64,000 nucleotides of DNA from JAYPUA01 sp038133845 (GTDB taxonomy: Bacteria; SAR324; NAC60-12), in contig JAYPUA010000011.1 of NCBI GenBank assembly GCA_038133845.1, positions 21,125-85,124 of the forward strand. The letters are read 5' to 3'. Both the position numbers and the translations under genes were made by a program. The first letter of the stretch is position 1, and every line of letters starts with the position of its first letter. Positions 44,972 to 54,072 of the stretch are shown here, in pieces. Under the pieces are notes generated by a model that was not told where the DNA came from, did not search any database, and saw only the letters and a list, made by a program, of their open reading frames with translations.

Positions 44972-45671
44972 CGTCTGGTCCGGACTGCTCGCAGAGTTGC
45001 GCACCCGAGAGGTGCTCCTCCTGTTTCTCCACCAGCAACGCTACCTTCACCCGCTGGTTCCCCATGACTTTCAGATCCTGCACGAAGCCGGTGTTCTCTC
45101 TGAGGTGGTCCGGGAGTTTGTCCTGAACCAGCTGCTCCCCCTGGAACTTCCTCCCGGAATGTACTTTCCCACCCCCATGCTCCGGATGGACTCCAACTCG
45201 CCTCTTGCCGTTGAGCAGGCGCTAAGCTTTCACTACGCCTTCCTTGATGTGGACTCGCAGCAGCGCTGGTCGCTACGAGGGCGTCCGGTGTTGGGCAAGG
45301 TCCGGGGCCTGTTTGAAGAGAACCTCCGGTTCGAGCCGGAGACCGGGCTGTACTTTGTGGAGTATTGGACTGAGAACCGCTGGGATCGTTGCTACCTGAG
45401 GACGGAGTTGACTCCGGTTCGCGCTGTGCGCATCGACTGGAAGCACCGGAGTCTGGAGCTGAACACCACGGAGTCCGTTCCTCTGGAACTTGCCCAGATC
45501 CGCATGGATGCTCAGGAGCGCTGCTTCACCGCGTCAGCACGCTGGCCGGACATTCTGCTTGCTGACACACCGCGTTTTCAGGTGCTCAGCCTGCTGGAGG
45601 AGGAGTCTGGAGACCTGGTCTGGGAAGGAGAGCGTTTCCGGCTTCACAGGATCAGCATGCTGTCGCCGTAG
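44958..45671 (+). CDS. Hypothetical protein coupled to the SH3 serine hydrolase
   Basis: A 237-residue soluble protein starting with GTG at 44958 inside the end of the hydrolase gene, which suggests coupled translation. It has no signal peptide or membrane segment. The N-terminal 60 residues are helical and rich in Leu (ELRTREVLLLFLHQQRYLHPL). The C-terminal half looks like beta strands (RAVRIDWKHRSLELNTTESVPL). No family recognised. Its end overlaps the convergent queA by 28 bases. Confidence 0.65.
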   Translation: MPPSDVWSGLLAELRTREVLLLFLHQQRYLHPLVPHDFQILHEAGVLSEVVREFVLNQLLPLELPPGMYFPTPMLRMDSNSPLAVEQALSFHYAFLDVDSQQRWSLRGRPVLGKVRGLFEENLRFEPETGLYFVEYWTENRWDRCYLRTELTPVRAVRIDWKHRSLELNTTESVPLELAQIRMDAQERCFTASARWPDILLADTPRFQVLSLLEEESGDLVWEGERFRLHRISMLSP

Positions 45672-46687
45672 CTGAAGAAACGGTAGTGCTCCCGGACGGC
45701 CTCTGCGTAAGCGTTCATCAGACGTTCCCGGCCACACAGCGCAGAGACCAGCATCAGCAGCGTGGACTCCGGAAGGTGAAAGTTGGTCAGCAGGTGATCG
45801 ACTATCCGGAAACGGTATGGGGGATAAATAAAGATCTCTGTCCAGCCACTCCACTGCGGCTTGGCCTGTGCGGCCACCGTCTCCAGAACGCGGACCGAGG
45901 TTGTCCCCACGGCAAGCACCGGGACCCCCTGCTGCTTCAGCTCTTGAAGCCGCCTCCAGACTTCTGGTTGCACCTCGTAGTGCTCGGCATGCATCTGATG
46001 CTCACGCACATCCTCCACCTCGACCGAGGCGAAGGTCCCACGACCCACATGCAGTGTCACCTCCAGCAACTCGTGTCCTTGCTCCTTCAACGTCCCCAGC
46101 AGCTCCGGAGTGAAGTGCAGCCCTGCTGTGGGAGCAGCTACCGCTCCGGGTTGTGAGGCGTAGACGGTCTGGTAGCGCTCGCGATCCTGTGAGTGCTGGG
46201 AGTCCACCGCCTGCCTGCGTTCGATGTATGGAGGGAGCGGAGGCAAACCGACCGCCTCCAAACGGTCCGAGAACGTCTCCGGGTCGTCAAACTGCAAGAG
46301 CCAGGAACCATCCTCCAGACGCTCGCGAGCCACCGCCAGGAGCTGATCCAAGCCAAAGTGCAGCTCCTCCCCAGGCTTGATGCGCCCGGCCTTGCGGACC
46401 AGCGCCTGCCAGATTCCTGGAGCGTGCTCTTCCAAGAGCAACGCCTCGATCCGGGCACCTGTAGAGCGCCTCCCCAGCAAGCGTGCCGGGACCACGCGGG
46501 TGTTGTTGAACACCAGCGCACAGCGTTGCGGGAGCAGTTGGGGAAGTTCGTGAAAGTGATGATGCTGTCCGCTCCCCTGGATTCGGGGAAGCCGCATCAG
46601 GCGGGAGTGATCGCGTTGGGCAGCGGGGTGCTGAGCGATCAGTTCCGGAGGAAGCTCAAAGGAGTAGGCGCTTCGCAACCAGTCCAT
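45644..46687 (-). CDS. queA: S-adenosylmethionine:tRNA ribosyltransferase-isomerase
   Basis: Transfers and isomerises the ribosyl group of SAM to make epoxyqueuosine at the tRNA wobble base. The 347 residues begin with YSFELPPELIAQHPAAQRDHSRLM and include FNNTRVVPARL, AAPTAGLHFTPELL, VTLHVGRGTFASVEVEDVREH, then NFHLPESTLLMLVSALCG, all typical of QueA. The ATG at 46687 lies 10 bases after the fliN stop; no strong ribosome site, so coupling to fliN is possible. Confidence 0.96.
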   Translation of the reverse strand: MDWLRSAYSFELPPELIAQHPAAQRDHSRLMRLPRIQGSGQHHHFHELPQLLPQRCALVFNNTRVVPARLLGRRSTGARIEALLLEEHAPGIWQALVRKAGRIKPGEELHFGLDQLLAVARERLEDGSWLLQFDDPETFSDRLEAVGLPPLPPYIERRQAVDSQHSQDRERYQTVYASQPGAVAAPTAGLHFTPELLGTLKEQGHELLEVTLHVGRGTFASVEVEDVREHQMHAEHYEVQPEVWRRLQELKQQGVPVLAVGTTSVRVLETVAAQAKPQWSGWTEIFIYPPYRFRIVDHLLTNFHLPESTLLMLVSALCGRERLMNAYAEAVREHYRFFSYGDSMLIL

Positions 46688-46697
46688 GCAGAGGGGG

Positions 46698-47225
46698 TCA
46701 GATGTGGTCCATGCCTCCGAGGCGCTTGACTCGCTCTGCGGGGGGGATGACTTCCGTGAGGCGTGCTCCAAATTTTTCGTTGATGACCACGACTTCTCCG
46801 CGAGCGACCAGCTTGCCGTTGACAAACATGTCCAGATCCTCTCCAACGAGACGGTGTAGCTCCAGCACAGAGCCTTGACCGAGTGAGAGCAGGTCGCTGA
46901 TGTTCATCTTTGCTCGCCCGACCTCAAAGGTCACCGTGAGCGGCATCTCAAGCAGGAAACTCAGGTCCACTCCGCCATCGGAGCTGATCTCTGCGGCACC
47001 AGAGCCAGAGGCCGGAACCAGGCTGTCATCCGCAGAGGCCAGCATGGAGTCCACATCCTCCTCCTCGCTTCCGCCATCGGAGACGAGGGAGCTGAGGTCT
47101 CCTGCGCCTTCGGACGCGACGCCTTCTGCAGACTCGGAAACTAACGATTCCAGATCGGCTTCTGCGTCTCCGTCGGCGTCGTCAGCAACTTCATCTGCCA
47201 ATGCATCCAAATCTTCATCTGCCAT
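46698..47225 (-). CDS. fliN: Flagellar motor switch protein FliN, acidic N-terminal extension
   Basis: C-ring component that couples chemotaxis to flagellar rotation. The C-terminal 80 or so residues form the SpoA domain (LLEMPLTVTFEVGRAKMNISDLLSLGQGSVLEL, then VNGKLVARGEVVVINEKFGARLTEVI). The first 85 residues are low-complexity and acidic (starts MADEDLDALADEVADD). GGAGCAGG precedes the ATG at 47225. No other flagellar gene is in the window, so it is separated from the usual cluster. A type III secretion SpoA protein is possible, but the tail matches FliN. Confidence 0.85.
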   Translation of the reverse strand: MADEDLDALADEVADDADGDAEADLESLVSESAEGVASEGAGDLSSLVSDGGSEEEDVDSMLASADDSLVPASGSGAAEISSDGGVDLSFLLEMPLTVTFEVGRAKMNISDLLSLGQGSVLELHRLVGEDLDMFVNGKLVARGEVVVINEKFGARLTEVIPPAERVKRLGGMDHI

Positions 47226-47253
47226 CAACCTGCTCCAGTGGGGAGTAAACGAA

Positions 47254-48195
47254 TCATCCGAAAGACCAAGAGGAATCGGTGAGGGTCCATCGCATGCGGG
47301 ATTCCGGAGCCTCCAAGGCATCACACCCTTTAGGCCCAACAAACTCTGTGAGATGCAACACCAGTTCCAGAATGCCTGCCGGGGAAGAGGAGGTCGAGGA
47401 ATCGGTGCTCAAGGAGAGCGAGACCTTGCGCTCCTGCGCGGAAATCTCTTCGATGTGTTCCACCTGTGGCGTCAGGTTCCACTGTTGCTCAGCGCGGATC
47501 TGGTGAGCAAAAGCTTCCGCCACCTGCTCGATTCCTTCCAGCCAAAGAGACCCCCGCAGGCCGGGTCCGTAGACCCTTCCGGACAGCGTATCCTCCAGCC
47601 AGTCCTCCATCTGCTCGGGGCGCAGGTAACCGTAGGCGCGCCCTTGGGGAAAGCTCAGCAGGGTCCCGGCGAAGCGGTGTCCCCCCAGGTGGGAGCTTTC
47701 CCAGATGTCCAGAGGCCCCCCGTGCTTTTCGTTGAGCAGTCGCAGGGTCCGGACCACCTCTCCACCAAACTTGGCGCAGCACTTGTCGTACTTTCCATGC
47801 GTGCAGACCATCACCTGGGGCTTCAGAATGGGCTCCTGGGACCGAATCGGCTCACTGGAAAAGTGAGCCGAGAGGAGGGCGGACAGGGCTGATGGGAGGA
47901 CCTGCGTATAGCGGACATTCTCCGGGAAGATGAGGACCTCGCAAAACTCGCTGGACACAGCCCCGTTGGTGATCAGGCGGATGGTGACCTTCCCGACCTG
48001 GGCGCTCCAGAGGTGCATGTCCTCGGCGAGGGAGTTTGGAAAGCCACCCCCGGAAGTCAGGGCGTCGCGTTCCCAGAGACGCTTCGGCCAGGTGATAAAG
48101 ACCAGATTCCGGGTCGAAGGTGCCGTGCCGGCAAGAGGTTCCCGAAGCTCGTGGGTGATCCGTGCACAAAATTCCTGAGACACTTCAGATGACAT
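47254..48195 (-). CDS. Sucrase/ferredoxin-like (thioredoxin-fold 2Fe-2S) protein
   Basis: 313 residues of the Suc_Fer-like family, a thioredoxin-fold ferredoxin. The cluster region VMVCTHGKYDKCCAKFG (near residue 130) and the following ESSHLGGHRFAGTLLSFPQG (near residue 165) are diagnostic, supplying Cys and His residues. Members bind a [2Fe-2S] cluster; the physiological partner is generally unknown. Its start overlaps the stop of the EtfD-like gene (TGATG), which makes that oxidoreductase a plausible redox partner. Confidence 0.85.
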   Translation of the reverse strand: MSSEVSQEFCARITHELREPLAGTAPSTRNLVFITWPKRLWERDALTSGGGFPNSLAEDMHLWSAQVGKVTIRLITNGAVSSEFCEVLIFPENVRYTQVLPSALSALLSAHFSSEPIRSQEPILKPQVMVCTHGKYDKCCAKFGGEVVRTLRLLNEKHGGPLDIWESSHLGGHRFAGTLLSFPQGRAYGYLRPEQMEDWLEDTLSGRVYGPGLRGSLWLEGIEQVAEAFAHQIRAEQQWNLTPQVEHIEEISAQERKVSLSLSTDSSTSSSPAGILELVLHLTEFVGPKGCDALEAPESRMRWTLTDSSWSFG

Positions 48196-50246
48196 CAGGC
48201 CTCCGTCGCTTCAAGAACCAGTTCGGCCACGTCCTTGGCCTGCATCTCCTCCCCGCGATTGTTCGCCACGATCCCGTCGCTGATCATCGTCATGCAGAAC
48301 GGACAGCCGGTCGCCACGGTCCGAGCGCCGGTCTCCTCAGCCTGACGGACCCGCTCCTGGTTGACCCGGGTTCCGATCGTTTCCTCCATCCACATCCGGG
48401 CACCTCCGGCTCCGCAGCAGAAGCTCTCGTGGCCGCTGCGCTTCATCTCGACCGGAGCTTTTTTGGAAACCCGGGTGAGGAGCTTTCGGGGGGCCTGATA
48501 CTCGTTGTTGTAGCGTCCGAGGTAGCAGGGGTCGTGATAGGTGACGGGCTCTTCGACCACCGGCTTGAGCGTCAGCTTGCCCTCCTCGGCCAGCTTCTCG
48601 ATGAACTGGGTGTGGTGGTAGACCTCAAACCTTCCGCCCAGCTGCGGATACTCCTGCTTGATGGAGTTGAGGCAGTGCGGGCAGGCGGTGACGACCTTCT
48701 GGATGTTGTAGTTCTGGAGCGTCTCCACGTTCTCTCCGGCAAGCATCTGGTAGAGCATCTCGTTACCGGAACGTCGGGCGAGGTCGCCCGTACACTTCTC
48801 CTCGCTCCCGAGGATGGCAAAGCGTACCCCGGCCTTCTTGAGCAGCTTTGCTGTGGCGCGAGCGATCTTCTGGTTTCGGTTGTCAAAGGCTCCGGCGCAC
48901 CCCACCCACATCAGCACGTCCACCTCTTCCGGCTTCTGCTCGGCCATCAGCGGAATGGAGTCCTCCTGCGCCCAGTCGGCGCGCTGGTCAAAGCCCACGC
49001 CCCACGGGTTGAAGTTACGCTCCAGTCCCTTGAAGGTCTTGTTGAGTTCCGGAGGATAGGCCTCCTTCATCATCGTCTCGCCCTGACGCATGGCGATCAT
49101 GCGTGGGACGTGCTCAATCGCCACCGGGCAGGCATCCTCACAGGCACGGCAGGTGGTGCAGGCCCAGAGCGTCTCTGGGGCGATCACGTCTCCCACCAAC
49201 TCCTTGTTGCCGCTGGTGGTTCCGGTGCGATACAGAGTCCCTTCCTCTTCACGCAGGTGCTGCAGCAGCGACTGATTGACCCACTTCATGGTCAGGGGCT
49301 TCCCGGTCACATAGGTCGGACAGATGTCATAACACCGCCCACACTCGGTGCAGGAGTAGAGGTCAAAGCCCTGCTTCCAGGTCAATTGCTCGAACCGGGT
49401 CACCCCAATGCGCTCCTCCTCCCAGGCCTTCTCGTCTTCCAGATCAATGAGCTTGATGGGTGCGTGCGGCTTCTCCAGAGAGGCAAAGTAGACGTTGGGC
49501 AGGGCCGTGATCTCGTGAAACTGCTTGGTGTTCACCAGGACATTCACAAAGACCATCATCGTGACCACATGTGCCCAGAAGCCGAACTGATAGAAGAAGG
49601 CGTTTGCGGTCTCTCCCAGAGGGAGCAGCCCGGCGGAAAGCAGCGCGGCAAAGGGGGCCCACTGCATTTCGGTTCCGTAGATTGGGCTGTGGTAGTAGTG
49701 CAGTTCGTGCCCCCACTGCGTGATCAAGTTGAACCGCCCGGCATCAAAGAGCAGGTCCGTGAGCATGATCGCCCCGATGTACAGCAACACGTAGATGCCC
49801 TCCCAGTTCAAGGAGAGCCGTTCCGGCTTGGGAGACGCCACGCGACGCCAGAGCATGATGAGCACTCCAATCAGCACCACGACCTCGGCCACGTTGTAGA
49901 GGAGAATGTAGACGTACCCGCCCAGATGTTCCGATCCCAGAAGCGGCAGAAGCTCCTGAAACCCTTCCACAAACCCTTCGCCCATGAGCGCGAACTCCCG
50001 GACTCCAATCAGGAGGGCCCCCCAGAAGATCAGCGCGTGCAGAATCCCCACCTTGCGCTCTCGAGCCCGGTCCAAAAACTTCTTTTGTCCCACTCCGATG
50101 CTAAGCAGTTGCTTGAACCGCTCACCAGGACGATCCGTCCGGGCCTCCGGAGCCATCCGCCGAACGGCTCCAAACTTGATGGTCATCTGCAGGGCAAAGA
50201 CGCCCCACCCAATCAAGAACAAGGGAAGCATCAACCAAGGATTCAT
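48195..50246 (-). CDS. EtfD-like membrane iron-sulfur oxidoreductase
   Basis: 683 residues. The N-terminal third has about five to six membrane segments of the NarI/nitrate-reductase-gamma-like type. Two 4Fe-4S motifs follow, CTECGRCYDICP (near residue 300) and CTTCRACEDACP (near 365). Two cysteine-rich CCG domains follow (WVGCAGAFDNRN to CPHCLNS, then YHDPCYLGRYNN to FCCGAGGARMWMEE). This is the layout of EtfD, which passes electrons from electron-transfer flavoprotein to quinone, for example in beta-oxidation. HdrD-like oxidoreductases are the alternative. AGGAG precedes the ATG. Confidence 0.85.
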   Translation of the reverse strand: MNPWLMLPLFLIGWGVFALQMTIKFGAVRRMAPEARTDRPGERFKQLLSIGVGQKKFLDRARERKVGILHALIFWGALLIGVREFALMGEGFVEGFQELLPLLGSEHLGGYVYILLYNVAEVVVLIGVLIMLWRRVASPKPERLSLNWEGIYVLLYIGAIMLTDLLFDAGRFNLITQWGHELHYYHSPIYGTEMQWAPFAALLSAGLLPLGETANAFFYQFGFWAHVVTMMVFVNVLVNTKQFHEITALPNVYFASLEKPHAPIKLIDLEDEKAWEEERIGVTRFEQLTWKQGFDLYSCTECGRCYDICPTYVTGKPLTMKWVNQSLLQHLREEEGTLYRTGTTSGNKELVGDVIAPETLWACTTCRACEDACPVAIEHVPRMIAMRQGETMMKEAYPPELNKTFKGLERNFNPWGVGFDQRADWAQEDSIPLMAEQKPEEVDVLMWVGCAGAFDNRNQKIARATAKLLKKAGVRFAILGSEEKCTGDLARRSGNEMLYQMLAGENVETLQNYNIQKVVTACPHCLNSIKQEYPQLGGRFEVYHHTQFIEKLAEEGKLTLKPVVEEPVTYHDPCYLGRYNNEYQAPRKLLTRVSKKAPVEMKRSGHESFCCGAGGARMWMEETIGTRVNQERVRQAEETGARTVATGCPFCMTMISDGIVANNRGEEMQAKDVAELVLEATEA

Positions 50247-50385
50247 CGTTTTACTCCTGAAGGCTTAAAGTAAAGGTGAAGTTGGCGAGAATGTGTTTGA
50301 AACCCATGTTCCGCAGGCGTGGATTCGAGAAGCACCTTAAAAGATGGAGGGTCGAGAGGCAAGGGAGAACGGGCATCGAGAGCGG

Positions 50386-51423
50386 TCAGGAAGCCTCCAG
50401 AAGCCGCCCCTCCGAATCGTACATCACCGTACGTTCTGCGATGACGGACAAAGAGTCGCCCACGCTCCACTGGCTCTGCGGAGAGGCGTGAACGCTGAGG
50501 AGGACCTCTCCCGGAAGCTCCACCTCCAGCACCTTCACCGGACCGCTGAATTCCACATCTTGTACCACCCCCACCACTCCAGCGGAATCCGGCGGTTCGA
50601 GGCGGATTTCTTCGGGACGGACCATCAGGGTCTTTGGTGTGCCTGTTGAGATCCGAGGAGTTGCCCCTAGCGCTGTCTCTAGCTGATCGCCGGCTTTCTG
50701 GACTGGCAGGAAGTTCGCCTCTCCTACGAACCCAGCGGCCCAGAGCGTGCGCGGGAAACGGTAGACCTCTTCCGGGTTTCCGGTCTGGACCAGAGTTCCG
50801 GATTGCATCAGGAAGACCCGGTCGGAGAAGGTGATTGCCTCCGTCTGGTCGTGGGTGACCAGAATGGCCGCCACGCCTTCTTGCTTGAGAATGCGCCGGA
50901 TATCTCGCCGGAGTTGCACCCGCAGTTGATAGTCCAGGTTGCTGAAGGGCTCATCCATCAGGATCAACTGGGGACGCGGAGCCAGCGCCCGGGCCACGGC
51001 AATGCGCTGTTGCTCACCTCCGCTGATTGCATGCGGCATCTTCTCGGCAAGGTGAGGCAACCCCACCAACTCCAGCAACTCCCGGACCCGGGCTTGCTTC
51101 TCGGATCGGGAGCCATTGACCCCGTAAGCCACATTGGCCGCCACGCTCATGTGTGGAAACAGGGCAAAGTCTTGGAAGACCATCCCGAAACGTCGATGCT
51201 CCGGAGCCAGAAAATGCCGTGGGCTGGAGATGTCCTTCCCGTGCAGTTGCAAGGTCCCGGAGTCCGGCTGCTCCAGCCCGGCAATCAGCCGAAGCAGGGT
51301 GGATTTGCCACATCCGGACGGCCCGAGGATGGCGATGAATTCGTGGTCCTGGACCTCGAAGCTGACATTCCGTACGGCTTCTAAGGTGTGGTACGCCTTG
51401 CGGAGGGAGTCACTGCGAATCAT
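50386..51423 (-). CDS. fbpC: Iron(III)-type ABC transporter ATPase
   Basis: 345 residues, FbpC/PotA-like. Walker A GPSGCGKSTLLRLIAG, Q-loop MVFQDFALFPHMSV, signature ISGGEQQRIAVARAL, Walker B LILMDEPFSNLDYQLR, switch His LVTHDQTEAITF and a C-terminal TOBE region (LMVRPEEIRLEPP). The ATG overlaps the permease stop (ATGA). The operon starts with a DtxR-family regulator, which supports ferric iron over thiamine or other substrates. No substrate-binding protein gene is in the window. Confidence 0.87.
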   Translation of the reverse strand: MIRSDSLRKAYHTLEAVRNVSFEVQDHEFIAILGPSGCGKSTLLRLIAGLEQPDSGTLQLHGKDISSPRHFLAPEHRRFGMVFQDFALFPHMSVAANVAYGVNGSRSEKQARVRELLELVGLPHLAEKMPHAISGGEQQRIAVARALAPRPQLILMDEPFSNLDYQLRVQLRRDIRRILKQEGVAAILVTHDQTEAITFSDRVFLMQSGTLVQTGNPEEVYRFPRTLWAAGFVGEANFLPVQKAGDQLETALGATPRISTGTPKTLMVRPEEIRLEPPDSAGVVGVVQDVEFSGPVKVLEVELPGEVLLSVHASPQSQWSVGDSLSVIAERTVMYDSEGRLLEAS

Positions 51424-53114
51424 GTTCCGGTTTGGGAAGTCTGGGCAATGGGCATCAGCCGGTGTGATGAGGATTCCTGGAGATCTCGGCGGGTTGGCTG
51501 CATCTTGAAGTGGGTCAGGATCAGCGGCACCAGGCCGAAGAGGACGATGGTCAGACACCACAGCGAGGCCTGCTGCAGCCGCTCTTCCGCCGCATAGCTG
51601 AAGGCTCGGGTTGCCAGCGTGCCAAAGTTGAACGGACGGAGCATCAAGGTCGCCGGCAGCTCCTTCATCACGTCCACAAAGACCAGCAGTCCTGCGGTGA
51701 AGACGCTCCGGCGCAGGAGCGGGACATGAATCTCCCGCAGCGTCTGCCACTGGTTCCTCCCGAGCATCCGGCTGGCTTCATCCATCCCCGAGGTCACATG
51801 ACTCAGCCCGGCCTCGATGGTTCCGAATGCCAGCGACAGGAAACGGACCAGGTAGGCAAAGAGCAGGATGAGGACCGTCCCGCTCAGCAGGTAGGTCAAC
51901 TCCCACTCCCAACGCAGTAGCAGTGGATTGAGCCACGTCCGGTCCATCCAGGCAAACGGAATGAGCACCCCCAGTGCGATCACGGGTCCGGGGATCGCGT
52001 AGCCAAGGCTCACCAGCCGAAGCACCCAGCGCAGGATGGGTCGAGGGTTCAGGCGGATGCCGTAGTTGAGGAACACCCCCAGCACGATCGCCAGCACTGC
52101 GGCGCCGGCAGACAGCGTGAGGCTGTGCAGCACGTCCTCTCCAAATTCACCGAGCCTCATCGAAGCCCAGGCTTGCCAGGTCCACCCGATCAGCAATGCG
52201 CTGGGGAGCAGGAAGCCAAGGAACAGGGGGCCTCCACAGGCCAAAAGGGCCAGACCCTGTTTGAGCGGTTCCGGGCGTTTTCGAGGATAGGGACGGGCGA
52301 TAATGTTGCGTGACTGGCTCTGCTGGAGCTTGCGGGAGTGGCGTTCCACAGCAACCAGCAAGACCACAAACCCCAGCAGCGAGAGAGCCAGCTGCGCCGC
52401 TCCGGCTGGGTTGCTGGTTCCAAACCACGTGTGGTAGATCCCGGTGGTGAAGGTCTGGACGGCGAGGATCTTCACGGTCCCAAAGTCAGCCAGGGTCTCC
52501 ATCAGCACTAGGGAAACGCCAACGATGATCGCCGGGCGCGCCAGGGGAAGCCCCACGTTCCAGAAGCTGCGACGCCGGTTGAAGCCCAGCATCCGGCTAG
52601 CCTCGAGCAGCACCCCGGCCTGCTGCTGAAACGCGGTCCGAGAGAGTAGATAGACGTAAGGGTAGAGCACCAGGGTGAGGACCACCGCCGCGCCTTCAAT
52701 CGAGGCGATCTCCGGAAACCAGTAGTCCCGCGGGGTGCGCCAGCCAAACCAGCCGCGCAGGGTCGACTGTACCGGCCCGGCATAATCCAGCAACTCGGCA
52801 TAGACCATCGCCACAATGTAGCCCGGATAGGCCAGCGGGAGCAGGAGGGACCACTCAAACCAGGGCCTTCCGGGGAAGTCGTACATCGCCATCACCCAGC
52901 CACTCCCCACGCCGAGCACCAACGTCCCCACGCCCACCAGCAAGGTCAGCTGCAGCGAGTTGATCACATATCCGGGGAGGACTGTTTGCCAGAGGTGCGA
53001 CCAGACTTCACGCTCCGCATCCAGAGCCAACCCGAACAGCGCCGCGAAGGGCAGGCCGAAGAGAATCACCAGCGCCAACAGCAGCAGGCTCCAGCGCCAT
53101 GAGCGTCTTGGCAT
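51420..53114 (-). CDS. fbpB: Iron(III)-type ABC transporter permease (two fused halves)
   Basis: 564 residues with about twelve membrane segments, two permease halves in one chain as in FbpB. EAA loops are seen twice, as LLEASRMLGFNRRRSFWNVGLPLARP (near residue 190) and MDEASRMLGRNQWQTLREIHVPLLRR (near 460). It begins 5 bases after the DtxR-family gene and is coupled to the ATPase. The binding protein FbpA must be encoded elsewhere or has been lost. Confidence 0.88.
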   Translation of the reverse strand: MPRRSWRWSLLLLALVILFGLPFAALFGLALDAEREVWSHLWQTVLPGYVINSLQLTLLVGVGTLVLGVGSGWVMAMYDFPGRPWFEWSLLLPLAYPGYIVAMVYAELLDYAGPVQSTLRGWFGWRTPRDYWFPEIASIEGAAVVLTLVLYPYVYLLSRTAFQQQAGVLLEASRMLGFNRRRSFWNVGLPLARPAIIVGVSLVLMETLADFGTVKILAVQTFTTGIYHTWFGTSNPAGAAQLALSLLGFVVLLVAVERHSRKLQQSQSRNIIARPYPRKRPEPLKQGLALLACGGPLFLGFLLPSALLIGWTWQAWASMRLGEFGEDVLHSLTLSAGAAVLAIVLGVFLNYGIRLNPRPILRWVLRLVSLGYAIPGPVIALGVLIPFAWMDRTWLNPLLLRWEWELTYLLSGTVLILLFAYLVRFLSLAFGTIEAGLSHVTSGMDEASRMLGRNQWQTLREIHVPLLRRSVFTAGLLVFVDVMKELPATLMLRPFNFGTLATRAFSYAAEERLQQASLWCLTIVLFGLVPLILTHFKMQPTRRDLQESSSHRLMPIAQTSQTGT

Positions 53115-53119
53115 GAGAG

Positions 53120-53785
53120 CTAAAGGACCGGAACCACGGTGATGTGCTCTGCGATGTGGAAGGGCAGAAGCACTTGACCGTGCGGCGACTCCAGCGTCAA
53201 GGTGGACATGACCTCCTCGCGTGCAGAGACCTGATGCACCTCTCCGGGGGTAATGTGGTCTCGATGCAAGACCTTGAGGAGTTCTTCCGAGTCTTCCAGA
53301 CTTTCAGAGATCATGGTGATCTCAACGTGCGCCCCGACCTCGGCCTCCACCAGCAGGTAGGCGTTCTGAGGCAGGGAGTTCCCAGGCATTGGGGTGCCAT
53401 GCGGACAGAACTCCGGACGTCCCAGAAATTCTGCCAGCTTCTGCACCACCAGCGGGGTCATCGCATGTTCCAACTGATGCGCGTGCTTGTGAACTTCGTA
53501 CCAGGGGATGCCCAGGGTGTGGCAGAGGAAGTACTCCGCCAGGTTGTGGCGGTAGGCGATGTCTTCGGCAAAAGAGCGACCCTGACGAGTGAGCTTCCAG
53601 ACCTTGGAGGCCCCGGACTCGATCAGGCCATCTCGCTGCATGCGAGAGAGCGTGGAGTGGACCGTGGGAGGGCTGACCTTGAGCCGCTCTGCCAGAGCCA
53701 CCGCCTTCAGGCCTTCTTCCGAATGTTCGGTCTGGTAGAGGGTCAGCAGGTATTCTTCGATAACCTGGGAGTGTCGTTCCGTCAT
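53120..53785 (-). CDS. DtxR/MntR-family metal-dependent regulator
   Basis: 221 residues. An N-terminal winged helix (SQVIEEYLLTLYQTEHSEEGLKAVALAERLKVSPPTVHSTLSRMQRDGLI) is followed by the dimerisation/metal-binding domain with HNLAEYFLCHTLGIPW, EVHKHAHQLEHAM (His and Glu ligands), CPHGTPMPG and a C-terminal FeoA/SH3-like part. First gene of an operon with an Fbp-type transporter, so iron is the likely signal; manganese is possible. An inverted repeat 31-50 bases upstream is the likely operator. Confidence 0.88.
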   Translation of the reverse strand: MTERHSQVIEEYLLTLYQTEHSEEGLKAVALAERLKVSPPTVHSTLSRMQRDGLIESGASKVWKLTRQGRSFAEDIAYRHNLAEYFLCHTLGIPWYEVHKHAHQLEHAMTPLVVQKLAEFLGRPEFCPHGTPMPGNSLPQNAYLLVEAEVGAHVEITMISESLEDSEELLKVLHRDHITPGEVHQVSAREEVMSTLTLESPHGQVLLPFHIAEHITVVPVL

Positions 53786-53815
53786 TGAAATCGCTCGGGC
53801 ATTGCCATAAATTCA

Positions 53816-53835
53816 AAAAATCGTAACGGATTTTT
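53816..53835. promoter_or_regulatory. Inverted repeat upstream of the DtxR-family gene, probable operator
   Basis: Perfect 7-base arms AAAAATC and GATTTTT separated by 6 bases, 31-50 bases before the regulator's start codon. It does not match the DtxR/IdeR consensus (TTAGGTTAGGCTAACCTAA) closely. The remainder of 53836-54072 shows nothing else. Confidence 0.5.
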
Positions 53836-54072
53836 CCCGGTTCAGCCAGACGGAACCTGACACGGCGGCGGAGTTCTCAAAATCCCGAAAAGTTACGCCG
53901 TTGGCAGGAAAGGGTTCCGCGAGATTCACCGGGGAAACCCATCCTGAACTTGCAGGCTGGCAAGGGGGCTCTGCCGGGAGACTGGCGCATTTTCTGCATT
54001 TCTGAACAGAGGACCAAGCATAAAGCTTCGATGCAACTGGCAATCATGCTGAATTTTTAAAGAGTTTCCGCA

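Noticed and set aside
48162..50273. 703-codon open frame antisense to the EtfD-like gene
   Set aside because: Shadow frame; the minus-strand product has membrane segments, two 4Fe-4S motifs and CCG domains, whereas this frame has none.
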